Assembly (NCBI GenBank): GCA_023416335.1
Contig: JAEZHY010000120.1
Location: 8,813 to 72,812 of the forward strand
Direction of reading: 5' to 3'
Source: Pseudomonadota bacterium
GTDB lineage: Bacteria > Desulfobacterota > Syntrophobacteria > Syntrophobacterales > Syntrophobacteraceae
DNA: 64,000 bases
This document shows, in pieces, positions 51,142 to 59,775 of the stretch; the first letter of the stretch is position 1; each line of letters starts with the position of its first letter. The position numbers were made by a program, and so were the translations under genes. The notes beneath the pieces were generated by a model that was not told where the DNA came from, searched no databases, and saw nothing but the letters and a program-made list of their open reading frames with translations.

Positions 51142-52779
51142 TTATTTTCTCGATTTGGCGCCGGAGAGCTGCGCCAAGCCGTCCAATGCTGTTTTATCCT
51201 GGGGAACAAGGCTTAACGACAGCCTGAACGCTTTTTCCGCCTCGTCCTTTCTGCCCAGATGCAGGCAGGCCCAGCCGATGCCGTCCGAAGCCTGTGGGTA
51301 GAAGGGAACCGGGTGATAAGCCTGGAGCCGTTTGAAAGTACTCAGAGCCTCCTCATATTTTCCGGTGTAGATGTAGCTCCATCCAAGGTTGTTCAAGGCG
51401 TGGCTTGGCCAGGAAAAATAGAGTTCACCGGCAGGCAGCTTGTCCAGATTTGCCGTGTAAATAGATATGGCTTTCTGATAATCCTTCTTCAAGAAGGCAA
51501 CCGCTCCAGGGGCTACTCTGGCGCGGATGTTGTTTGGATCTTTTGCGATTACTTCCTTGAACGCGCCCCCGGCTTCATCGAGCCTGCCAAGGTAGAGCAG
51601 AGCAACCCCCTTTCCGAGAAGAGCGTCCGTACCGCCGCAATGCTGCTTCGAGAGCCTGTCGAAATCGGTAAGAGCTGCCTTCAGATCGACGGACACAAGG
51701 CACCAGGCTTCCATCAGTTGGGCCTCGCAATCGTTTTTCGCGCCCGGAAGATATTTGGCCAGTTTTTCGTGAGCTTTGCCAAACTCACCCCTCTCGCTGT
51801 AGGCGGCGGCGAAATTCTTATACAGGACCTTCCAGTCCCTGTTCTTTTCAATTAACTGATGAACGGCTGCCACATCGCCAAAGTAAGGATCGAGCTTGAT
51901 CAATTCTTCGAGGTGCTTTTTCGATTCCGCAATTTTGCCTTGGGCGTGAGCGGTAAAAGCAAGCCCATAGAGGTACGGCCGCCGATCGGATTCGGTCCGC
52001 AAACCTTCTTCGAAAAGGGTGTTTGCTTTGTCGATTTCCCCCATGTAGAAACGGCACCACCCGATTTTGACCGCGACGGCGGGGTCGTGTTTCTCGTCTA
52101 ATGCTTCATGAAAGAACCCGAGCGCCTTCGAGTAATTGCCCTGATAGTAGTAAACGTCCCCGAGGGCGGCACGTGGAGGACCATGGCCCACAAAATCGTT
52201 CCGATTCTTGAGAGCATCCTCCAGGTGCTTTTCGGCAGCCTGATATCTACCCTGCGCAAGGGCCGTCAGCCCGAGACCGTAGTCGGCATCGGAGATGCTG
52301 GAAAGGACATAATCCTGGTCCTGTCTTTTGAAATATACCCAGTCTCCATTGCCTTTGAGATCATACGCCCGCTTCGATTCTTTTTCGAACCACTGCTTCG
52401 CCTCAGGGTATCGCCCTTTGGTGTATTCGACCCAGGCAAGTCCCTGCAGCGCGGCAATACTATCATCCTTCTTTTTATAAATGGCGGTGAACAGCCGTTC
52501 GGCTTCCACCGTATTGCCCTGCTTGAGGTAAGTCCATCCCAGCAGCGACTGGTATTTATCGGCATCGGGGGATTCGGTCCAGGCGTTCAGGGCATGCCGA
52601 TGGGCTTCGGCATACCTCCCGGCCTTGAAGAGTTCGAGACCGCTGTAGTATTCCCTCTCAGCGTTAATTCCCGCGCCTATGCCGGCAGTGTTTATGCCGG
52701 CACACCCCTGAATCAGAATGAGCAACAGCACACCGGCTGCCCCCGCCATGTATGTCCGTGTAAGCATTTGAGTGCGCAT
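51142..52779 (-). CDS. TPR-repeat lipoprotein
   Basis: 545 residues from ATG 52779 (MRTQMLTRTYM), which has GGAGG six bases upstream; an ATG at 52791 is less well placed. The N-terminus has a lipoprotein signal with lipobox LIQGC, so it is attached to the membrane at the Cys. The rest is about twelve TPR units, such as SLLGWTYLKQGNTVEAERLFTAIYK and GLAFTAHAQGKIAESKKHLEELIKLDP. It probably forms a scaffold with the second TPR protein and the M23-fusion protein encoded next to it. Confidence 0.88.
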   Translation of the reverse strand: MRTQMLTRTYMAGAAGVLLLILIQGCAGINTAGIGAGINAEREYYSGLELFKAGRYAEAHRHALNAWTESPDADKYQSLLGWTYLKQGNTVEAERLFTAIYKKKDDSIAALQGLAWVEYTKGRYPEAKQWFEKESKRAYDLKGNGDWVYFKRQDQDYVLSSISDADYGLGLTALAQGRYQAAEKHLEDALKNRNDFVGHGPPRAALGDVYYYQGNYSKALGFFHEALDEKHDPAVAVKIGWCRFYMGEIDKANTLFEEGLRTESDRRPYLYGLAFTAHAQGKIAESKKHLEELIKLDPYFGDVAAVHQLIEKNRDWKVLYKNFAAAYSERGEFGKAHEKLAKYLPGAKNDCEAQLMEAWCLVSVDLKAALTDFDRLSKQHCGGTDALLGKGVALLYLGRLDEAGGAFKEVIAKDPNNIRARVAPGAVAFLKKDYQKAISIYTANLDKLPAGELYFSWPSHALNNLGWSYIYTGKYEEALSTFKRLQAYHPVPFYPQASDGIGWACLHLGRKDEAEKAFRLSLSLVPQDKTALDGLAQLSGAKSRK

Positions 52780-52806
52780 CACAACCTCCACCGTGCCGTA
52801 GTAAAA

Positions 52807-55011
52807 TCAGCCGGTTCTCTTCAGACTGAAACTTCGTCCTGAAATCTCCAGGACCACTTCTTTGAAACCTTTCACTTCATCAAGCACGACCCTCGTGGTC
52901 GCCGAGTTCTTCCCATTCGAGATTTCACCGTGGATTTCATCTCCGGAAGCGAACCTGTACATTCCCGTTGCCTTCTCGAAATCATGGTGAAAAGATTTGA
53001 GGAATCCGTACAGCCGGTCTTTTCGGCCGAAAATATTGTCGGGGAGAGGCTCGACCCAGTTCACTTCAGCCTCGCTGCAGAGCGGGACAAGGGGAAGGGC
53101 GGCAAAGAGGAAACGAAGCGGGGATTCCCGTCCTCCTTCAAAGCTGTAGAATACGAAGCAGTTGTCTTCGACCCCGAAATAAACCCTGTCCTCGGTTCCA
53201 TTGACATTCAGATAACGGGAGCCGTCCTTTGCCATTTTCACGTAGATCCATATTTCACCCTGGTCTTTCTCATCCTGAAAGGACTTGAACACCATGACGT
53301 CATCCAGAATAAAATTGAGTTTTTTCGATATTTTTCGCGAAAGCGAAAACGGGCCGACCCGCATTCCGGTTTCAAGATTTTGCCTCTTGAGCAGTAGGCC
53401 TTTTCCATCCAGGCAATTGGAGAAATGAAACGGCACCGTCTCGGAACCCAACTCAGGAGAGTACTGTACCTGCATGTGAACATGCGGCTGCGCGGAGTGG
53501 CCGGAATTGCCGCATGCTGCAATGACCTCCCCTGCCCTGACGGAATCGCCGGCTTTTACTTTGAGAGAACGGTATTTTAGGTGCGAGATTTCGACGTAAT
53601 AGCCAAACCGGCTCCAAATAATGATGTGGTTTCCCCAATTGCTGCTCTTGTCGACTTCCCCTATGGCATTGTCCCGCAGGCAGTCGCTTGCATCGACGAC
53701 CGTTCCGGTCACCGGGGCAAGAACAGGCTTGTCGTAACAGTAATAGTCTTCGGGAAGGTCGCCCTGATTCCGATGCGTACGGCCTTCCTCGTCCTCGATG
53801 ACGAAATCGTATGCATGTTTCCAGATTCCTTTATGCGTCCACTTTCCCTCAAAAGCCTGGTAAACGGTCCACCAACCGGAAAACGGCAGAAAAGGCCGAG
53901 GAACGACACGGTCGAACCGTCGCGCAAAATTCAGGTAATTCGACAGGGAGGCTTCCGGGCACGCCTTTATGGAAAGAGTGATTTCGGGATATTTCGTCTG
54001 CATCAGAACATAGACGAGGAGAAGTACAACCATATTGAACGGGAGGGTGAAGACCGGGACCCCGAAGTTGGTCCAGACGACGGAAGCCGCATCGAGAACG
54101 AATACCGAAAGAAACACGCCGACCAGGGCAAGAAGATAACTCCGTCTGGAAGGGACTAGAAAGACGGCTCCGACTGCGATGCCCGTCAGGATGAAGTTGA
54201 ATGAATAAACGTTGTTGTACGCCCCCGAGAGATTTCCCGTAAGGAGCGAAACCGATGTGGTCCCGAGATAGTACGACAGCACGGCCGTAAAGAAGGCAAT
54301 CCTGGAGAAAAGGAGCAATCCGACCAGGATCAGAATTCCGCACAGGTCGTAAGGCATGAAAATCAGAATTCCCAAAGAGCGCAGAAGCCCCTGGATGGAA
54401 GCGGGAATGGCCTCAAGATTGAGTCGATCGTGTATATAGAACGACTCCACAAAAAGGGAGCTGTATCTTACCGATGCCAGATAGATAATGGTCGAGCACA
54501 CGAGAAAGGGAAGGTTCAGAACGGGCAGCTTGAGGTATTTCGTGAGGAGAGAATAGAGCGTGCAACTGACCAGTACGGTCATGACCGCCCCGGCCGCTAT
54601 GAGCATAAAAGTCAGGACGGAAAACCTGAAGAGGAACCCTATGGAAAAGCCGACTATCAACGCGTTGTATTCGAAAATCGTCCTTACGGGATCTTCTTTT
54701 TCTATTCCGATAAACCCGCCGAAGATGATCGCCGCCAGCCAGGTGAGGATGCCGGCGGCCCCCAGATTTACATTGAGAAACGAGCAGAACAGGAGGACCG
54801 CTCCGACCAGCAAACTCCTCATAAAGACCAGCGTTGAATAACTGTAGAGGAGTTCAGCGGCAGACTTTCGGGTTATGGACCAAATGTTCCCCACGACTCG
54901 CGCCAATTCCGCCCCGTCCCCGTTTGCCTTTACGGTAGATCGGGCATCCATGCCCCCGTCGAGCCGATTTGCCGCGGGCTCTGTCAAATGGGCGCCGGAT
55001 TCAGGACACAT
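52807..55011 (-). CDS. Urea-transporter-like membrane domain fused to an M23 peptidase domain
   Basis: About 734 residues from ATG 55011, which overlaps the decarboxylase stop by 11 bases; ATG 54951 is an alternative. The N-terminal half (to about 375) has some ten membrane segments with urea-transporter (SLC14/UT) traits: LLRSLGILIFMPYDLCGILILVGLLLFS, NVYSFNFILTGIAVGAVF and LPFNMVVLLLVYVLMQ. The second half has an M23 domain with plausible zinc ligands (THRNQGD, ISHL, HVHMQ). A beta-rich C-terminal region of about 180 residues follows. M23 enzymes cut peptidoglycan peptide bonds. I know of no characterised protein with this fusion. Confidence 0.85.
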   Translation of the reverse strand: MCPESGAHLTEPAANRLDGGMDARSTVKANGDGAELARVVGNIWSITRKSAAELLYSYSTLVFMRSLLVGAVLLFCSFLNVNLGAAGILTWLAAIIFGGFIGIEKEDPVRTIFEYNALIVGFSIGFLFRFSVLTFMLIAAGAVMTVLVSCTLYSLLTKYLKLPVLNLPFLVCSTIIYLASVRYSSLFVESFYIHDRLNLEAIPASIQGLLRSLGILIFMPYDLCGILILVGLLLFSRIAFFTAVLSYYLGTTSVSLLTGNLSGAYNNVYSFNFILTGIAVGAVFLVPSRRSYLLALVGVFLSVFVLDAASVVWTNFGVPVFTLPFNMVVLLLVYVLMQTKYPEITLSIKACPEASLSNYLNFARRFDRVVPRPFLPFSGWWTVYQAFEGKWTHKGIWKHAYDFVIEDEEGRTHRNQGDLPEDYYCYDKPVLAPVTGTVVDASDCLRDNAIGEVDKSSNWGNHIIIWSRFGYYVEISHLKYRSLKVKAGDSVRAGEVIAACGNSGHSAQPHVHMQVQYSPELGSETVPFHFSNCLDGKGLLLKRQNLETGMRVGPFSLSRKISKKLNFILDDVMVFKSFQDEKDQGEIWIYVKMAKDGSRYLNVNGTEDRVYFGVEDNCFVFYSFEGGRESPLRFLFAALPLVPLCSEAEVNWVEPLPDNIFGRKDRLYGFLKSFHHDFEKATGMYRFASGDEIHGEISNGKNSATTRVVLDEVKGFKEVVLEISGRSFSLKRTG

Positions 55012-56419
55012 TGGGCTGCTCAGCCTTTCTCCGGACAGGGAAGGCACCGGATGAAGTCCCGGGGCGGGAGTCGAGCTTTCTCAGCTTCTCGGGAACATAC
55101 TCCAGTGAGACAATGTCTTCCAGGTTCTCGGCTCGCCTGATCTCTTCCACACTGCCGTCCTCCATTACCATCACAACAGCGGGCCTGAACCGGATGAACT
55201 GCATCCACTGGGTTACGTTGTAGGCCCCCACCGGGGAGATAATGAGCCGATGTCCTCTCGATAGAGGCGGCAGGGAAACGTTTTCGGCAACCACATCGAT
55301 ATTCATGCACAAAGGGCCGAATATGGTCGAGTTCTCATAGGCGCCCTCAACGGGCCGGTCCAATTCGACTTTGTAGTTGTACCAGTTCGATGTATAGAGA
55401 AGATTCACTCCGGCATCTATGATGTAGCTTCTGGAACCATCGGGGAGGCGCTTCACTCCCTTGACCGTTGAGACAAGGTATCCGGCTTCATCGATCAGCG
55501 CCCGCCCCGTCTCGAGGATCACCAACGGGTATTCGTCCGGTTCGAGATAGCGAAGGAGCGTGCTGCAGATGGCCTCCGCATATTCCCTTATCGGTGGAAC
55601 CGAAACCTCGGGCGGTAGATACGTGCCCTTCAGCCTGTTTCTGGAAGGAAAGCCGCCACCCAGGTCGAGGGCGTCAATGCTGATATTGAAATCGCTGTCC
55701 AGCACTTTCATGAAAGCAATCAACTTCTTCACCTGGACAGCGTAGGCCTTGGGGTCAAGGATGAATGTACCGATATGGGAGTGGAGGCCGGTCAGGTTCA
55801 GCCATTCGCTCACATGAATCCGTTTGACCGCTTCCAGGGCAGCCGAATTGTCCAGGTTCAACCCGAAGCGTGTCCACTGAGGCTGGATTCCGGTATCCAT
55901 ATTGAGCCGCAGTCCGACATTGACCCGCTTTCCCATTTCCCTTGCAATGTTTTCGGCCTTGAAGATCTCGTCAAAACCGTCAAGATTGACCGTTGCCCCC
56001 TCATGGAAGGCTGCTCTTATTGACTCGCCCGGTTTGAACGGCCCGTTATAGATGATCGCATTCCCGGGGACACCCAGCCTTCTCGCTTTCCGGTATTCGA
56101 AATCGGACACAACCTCCGCAATTTCACCTTCCTGATGAAATACCGAGCAAATCGCATCGAGATAGTTGGTCTTGTAGGACCATGAGAACTGCACCTTCGG
56201 ATACCGGCTCGAAAATTCCCGGTATACGTCGCGATACTTGTTACGGATCGTCCTTTCGCTGAAGATGAAAACGGGAGACCCATATTTCGATACAATTTCC
56301 TTTACAGCGGTTCCGTCGATTTCATCCCGATAGCCCATCTGATGTGAGCATCCGAACTTGTTCATCTTCCCGGAAACCTGCTTCTTCAGAAACGGTTTCA
56401 CATAAGGCTTTTTGTTCAT
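55001..56419 (-). CDS. LysA-like PLP-dependent decarboxylase with RiPP-leader-like N-terminus
   Basis: 472 residues; the start is fixed by a 4-base ATGA overlap with the ATP-grasp gene. It has the alanine-racemase fold with PLP-Lys83 (SYKTNY), HSHIG at 213-217, GGGF at 254-257, and ETGR at 303-306 (usually EPGR). Cys371 lies in GPLCMNID, where diaminopimelate decarboxylases have CESxD. GAYN is at 398-401. It probably decarboxylates a D- or meso-amino acid or a related substrate, but the changed CESxD region argues against plain LysA. Residues 1-20 (MNKKPYVKPFLKKQVSG...) resemble RiPP leader peptides with a YxxPxL motif. Confidence 0.9.
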   Translation of the reverse strand: MNKKPYVKPFLKKQVSGKMNKFGCSHQMGYRDEIDGTAVKEIVSKYGSPVFIFSERTIRNKYRDVYREFSSRYPKVQFSWSYKTNYLDAICSVFHQEGEIAEVVSDFEYRKARRLGVPGNAIIYNGPFKPGESIRAAFHEGATVNLDGFDEIFKAENIAREMGKRVNVGLRLNMDTGIQPQWTRFGLNLDNSAALEAVKRIHVSEWLNLTGLHSHIGTFILDPKAYAVQVKKLIAFMKVLDSDFNISIDALDLGGGFPSRNRLKGTYLPPEVSVPPIREYAEAICSTLLRYLEPDEYPLVILETGRALIDEAGYLVSTVKGVKRLPDGSRSYIIDAGVNLLYTSNWYNYKVELDRPVEGAYENSTIFGPLCMNIDVVAENVSLPPLSRGHRLIISPVGAYNVTQWMQFIRFRPAVVMVMEDGSVEEIRRAENLEDIVSLEYVPEKLRKLDSRPGTSSGAFPVRRKAEQPNVS

Positions 56420-57495
56420 ATCGACACCGCTGCCCTTCCGTTGCCGGGCGCCGGATTATTTTCGAATTCAGCGAAGCATACTACCTGTTCGAAATCCGCT
56501 ATGTCCTTCAGCATTTCCGACGTGAACCGGATCATCATCTTGCCGCTCCTGTACTGCGAGTGGTCTTCGTAACTCAATCCCGTCAGCATCCGGACCATCC
56601 TCTCTGGAAGATTGATGCCGCACGCGGCGGCCATGTATATCCATGCGGGAAAACGCGGGTTTACCTCCAGGAGGAACAAATCACGCGTCTTGTCTTCGAT
56701 GATTACCTCCAATTCGAAACCACCCCGCCATGACAGGCGCTCGACAAAGTCGCCGGCCAGATTCAACAACTTTTCATTGTTAATGCTCACAGCATTCCAG
56801 ACTTTTCCGAGCGCGGTCGTCGTCATTTTCTTCATCGCAAAAAGGCCCATGTTCCCGCCTTCGCCGTCGCCGCAGCCCACAACATCGTATTCTTCCCCTG
56901 AAACAAACTCCTGGATGATTATGGGGAATCCCCACTTGTTGACCAGTTTGAGGAAATACTCCTCGGCTTCCATATCGCTTTCAGCTTTGTACGCTTCGTA
57001 GAAAGGTCCCTTTATCATTCGCGGAGCCTTGATATCGTTGAGTGCAGACCTCAGGTCTCGAAAGGACAAGCAGGACACGAATTTCGGACACTTCGCCCCG
57101 ATGCTCTTCCCAAGCTCGTCCAGCTTGGTCTTTTCGCGCATCCGGTATGAATTTCGAGTCGGGATCAGCATCTTGATCCCCCAGCGCCGCAGTTCGTTTT
57201 CGATCTCCATATAGATGGGCAGTTCCGCATCCAGAGCGCTTATGATGACATCCAATTTTTCTTTTGCGTGGATCTCGCGGATTCTTTCCAGGAAAAGCCG
57301 TCTGTCGCTCGATGGATAAGGCAGGATATAAGCCTTATCCACGGTATCCTGCATATAGATGCCCGGCTCCATCGAATCGTACGCCAGCCCGATTGCCCTC
57401 ACATCCAGAGAGCTTTCCTTCAGCGCCCGTATGATTCCCGTTCCGGGACCCGGATTGTCCACTGCATTGATACCGCTGACTGCGACCGTTAACAT
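56416..57495 (-). CDS. ATP-grasp ligase (carbamoyl-phosphate-synthetase-like)
   Basis: 359 residues. The N-terminal Rossmann-like part starts LTVAVSGINAVDNPGPGTGIIRAL. The ATP-grasp core has the central lid and the Mg-ATP ligands Glu and Asn in FELEVIIEDKTRDLFLLEVNPRFPAW. Such enzymes activate a carboxylate as acyl-phosphate and join it to an amine or thiol. GGAAAGGAAG precedes the start. It lies 23 bases after the PqqD-like gene and overlaps the decarboxylase gene, so the three products are made together. The substrate is unknown. Confidence 0.9.
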   Translation of the reverse strand: MLTVAVSGINAVDNPGPGTGIIRALKESSLDVRAIGLAYDSMEPGIYMQDTVDKAYILPYPSSDRRLFLERIREIHAKEKLDVIISALDAELPIYMEIENELRRWGIKMLIPTRNSYRMREKTKLDELGKSIGAKCPKFVSCLSFRDLRSALNDIKAPRMIKGPFYEAYKAESDMEAEEYFLKLVNKWGFPIIIQEFVSGEEYDVVGCGDGEGGNMGLFAMKKMTTTALGKVWNAVSINNEKLLNLAGDFVERLSWRGGFELEVIIEDKTRDLFLLEVNPRFPAWIYMAAACGINLPERMVRMLTGLSYEDHSQYRSGKMMIRFTSEMLKDIADFEQVVCFAEFENNPAPGNGRAAVSI

Positions 57496-57518
57496 CTTCT
57501 TCTTCCTTTCCGCCTGAC

Positions 57519-57776
57519 TCAGATGAGATAATTATCCCTAAGGCTCCTGATGAAATCGGTGATATCCGATTCCAACTCATCCCGAGAGACTTCATACGTA
57601 TCGAGCAGCGACTCGATTATCTCGGTGTCGCTCATACCCGCCTTCAGGCAATTGATGATCCGAACACCCACCTCGTTGGAGCTGAAAGCCGAACCGGTGG
57701 CCGGATCGAAAATGAACCCCGTATCGCTGATTGCCAATGTCTTCAGTCTGTCCGTCTCCACAAACTCCACTCCCAT
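57519..57776 (-). CDS. PqqD-like stand-alone RiPP recognition element protein
   Basis: 85 residues with the whole PqqD pattern: ISDTGFIFDPATGSAFSSNEVGVRIINCLKAGMSDTEIIESLLDTYEVSRDELESDITDFI condensed from residues 16 to 77, i.e. three strands and three helices. PqqD-type domains bind leader peptides and present them to modifying enzymes. It is the first gene of the operon. No radical SAM enzyme, protease or short precursor gene is found beside it. The start has no clear ribosome binding site. The leader-like N-terminus of the decarboxylase is the obvious candidate ligand. Confidence 0.85.
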   Translation of the reverse strand: MGVEFVETDRLKTLAISDTGFIFDPATGSAFSSNEVGVRIINCLKAGMSDTEIIESLLDTYEVSRDELESDITDFIRSLRDNYLI

Positions 57777-58000
57777 GATAAAGTCGGGTAAAATCCCAGG
57801 TTTTCGAAGCGCGATGAGATACTCAGGTTTCAGTGATTTTCGTGAGATTATAATGGACAGAGGATGATTGGCAATATGATTCTCTTCTGCGTCTCAATCG
57901 CCGCTCCAGCGCATCCTGGTGTAATAACGATATGGATACGCCGGACGCATTCAGGAACATGGATCATACTTCACATCAGCCCGCTTCTCAATTCCGGACT

Positions 58001-58345
58001 CTAGTAATGATGATGTGCACCACCGGACTGGTACCTGTCCCATCCGTTGTTCCGGTAGTTGGGATCTGAGTAGGGGTAGTATGGATTCTGATACCAGTTG
58101 TATGGGTTTTGTTGATAATTCCACGTATCGCTGTAGTTCGAACCGTAATTCGAGCCGCCGCAACCGCTTCCGTAGGCGTTGTGCATCTGATTGTAGTCGT
58201 ATCCATACATGTGCTGAGAGCCGCAGGTGTTCTGGGCCAGGATTGTATTGCCATTCCCCGCACTGGGTCCTGTTGCGGAAGCCCATAGAGAGGAAGAAAG
58301 TAGAAAGGCCCATAAAACCATTGCCGCTAAAACCGATTTAACCAT
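58001..58345 (-). CDS. Small secreted Tyr/Asn/Gly-rich protein
   Basis: 114 residues with a good GGAGGTGATCC site. A signal peptide (cleavage near LWASA) precedes a low-complexity mature part rich in Tyr, Asn, Gly, Ser and Gln (NYSDTWNYQQNPYNWYQNP), ending in a His cluster (HHHY). Two Cys are present in the mature part. No family is recognised. Such sequences occur in surface or adhesive proteins. It lies upstream of the PqqD operon on the same strand, with a 224-base gap. Confidence 0.65.
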   Translation of the reverse strand: MVKSVLAAMVLWAFLLSSSLWASATGPSAGNGNTILAQNTCGSQHMYGYDYNQMHNAYGSGCGGSNYGSNYSDTWNYQQNPYNWYQNPYYPYSDPNYRNNGWDRYQSGGAHHHY

Positions 58346-58564
58346 TGGATCACCTCCAGGACATGTGTTTTGCCGACCGGCAAAGTTGTCTTTTCACACT
58401 ATGCAAGCTCGCTGCCATTTTGCCGGCCGTCCCCTCCGCAAATTTTTGCGCTTACGAACGGTGCGTGGATGAGTCCGTCTCACCACGGGCTTCATCCACG
58501 CTGTTAAGGTCGCAGGCACCGGCCCTGTCATGCAATCGAGCCTTTTGAAACTATTTGTTGTCTC

Positions 58565-58906
58565 TTACCTGGTCATCATGTTGGGGCCGGTTCCATGTCC
58601 CATCGGCCCCCTCGGCATTTGTGTACTGCCGTTCATTCCGGGACCCATTGGGGCCATCGTTCCGTTGCTCATGTGTGAGCCCATCGGCATCGTAGTGCCG
58701 TTCATATAAGAACCCATTGTCCCCATCTGGTCGCCTGACCCCATGTGCCCACCCATCTGCCCGGAAGACATATGTGAAGCCATGGCTCCCGAACCCATTC
58801 CGCCCCCGCCTCCCATGCCGCCGCCCATAGCGTGGGCAACGTAAGCCGAGGAGACGGTGAACGAAAGCGCAAGCATTATGATTCCTATTTTTTCTTTCAA
58901 TCTCAT
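58565..58906 (-). CDS. Small secreted Met/Gly-rich protein
   Basis: 113 residues from ATG 58906, with GGAGG upstream. A signal peptide (IGIIMLALSFTVSSAYVAHA) precedes a mature part built of Met-Gly-Ser-His-rich repeats such as MSSGQMGGHMGSGDQMGTMG. Clustered Met and His residues could bind copper(I) or silver. No family is recognised. It is on the same strand as the other two small secreted protein genes. Confidence 0.65.
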   Translation of the reverse strand: MRLKEKIGIIMLALSFTVSSAYVAHAMGGGMGGGGGMGSGAMASHMSSGQMGGHMGSGDQMGTMGSYMNGTTMPMGSHMSNGTMAPMGPGMNGSTQMPRGPMGHGTGPNMMTR

Positions 58907-59081
58907 AACTACCTCCATCTGTACCGATACATTCTGTCGTGTTTCGCTCGAGTGCCGATCGTCTGAGACCTATGTGGGCCGGACCCAGGACGCCCTTCAC
59001 AAAGGAGGCTGGATCGGAGCTGCGGATGAGTAACTCATCCCTCATCAAATGCGAACAGCTTCCGCCCGTCTCCCGTCTGAA

Positions 59082-59357
59082 TTACTCCACACTCCCGTAA
59101 ACTCCATCAGCACACTTCTCGATTTTCATGTGTGACGACGGTGTACGCACCCACTCCAGTTGCCCCGCTCTGCCGCGCACAAGTTTGTTTGCCGTTACAT
59201 CTTCACGGATGCTGCAGTACAAATTGCCGTCTCTTACAAAACAGTCTCGATTCGATGCCGTACATGCCGGCGCAACGGGTCCCGCCCAGACCAGACCGGC
59301 AGTTGTCAGAAGGCCAATGGCCGCAATGATCGTAGAGAGATGAAATATTCTTTTCAT
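59082..59357 (-). CDS. Small secreted cysteine-containing protein
   Basis: 91 residues with a signal peptide (MKRIFHLSTIIAAIGLLTTA, cleavage near VWA). The mature domain has four Cys (ACTASNRDCFVRDGNLYC and EKCADG), probably forming two disulfides, with a short beta-rich sequence. GGGAG precedes the start. No family is recognised. It is the first of three consecutive small secreted protein genes. Confidence 0.65.
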   Translation of the reverse strand: MKRIFHLSTIIAAIGLLTTAGLVWAGPVAPACTASNRDCFVRDGNLYCSIREDVTANKLVRGRAGQLEWVRTPSSHMKIEKCADGVYGSVE

Positions 59358-59775
59358 GGTCGGCTCCCTTCTTTTTATGAGTTCTTTTCAAATCCCAGGT
59401 GACTGGGCATGCAGGTGAACCATTCCGGCGGATTTCGTGCCGCACTGCAATCAAATGCAGTTCACGGGCCAACGAGGGGATCCGTCTTAAGAATTTATAA
59501 GAAGCTGATATTTCGAAGAATTCGGAATTCTGACGGGAAACGGGCGGCTTTCTAATGCCTCACGGGTTGAAACGAAATTGCAGGCCGTTGAAACATACTT
59601 TCAATTTCGGAGCTGGAACGACAAAGCCGGGGCTTCAAGGATGGTGGAAACCGGTGATGGCCGAGCAACACAAATCCTGGAATGGTTCGGCTGCCTTCTG
59701 CGTGGGAACCCCGCAACTTGAATTGAAATCAATCCAACCAGCTCCGAACGCTCATTGCCTGCCCCTCCAGGCATG
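59358..59775. other. Intergenic region without recognised gene
   Basis: 418 bases between the small secreted protein genes and the DUF1847 gene. It contains a perfect AGAATTC-G-GAATTCT palindrome at 59517-59531. The forward frame through it (59555-59800) has no family features and overlaps the DUF1847 gene end, so I do not call it a gene. Confidence 0.5.
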
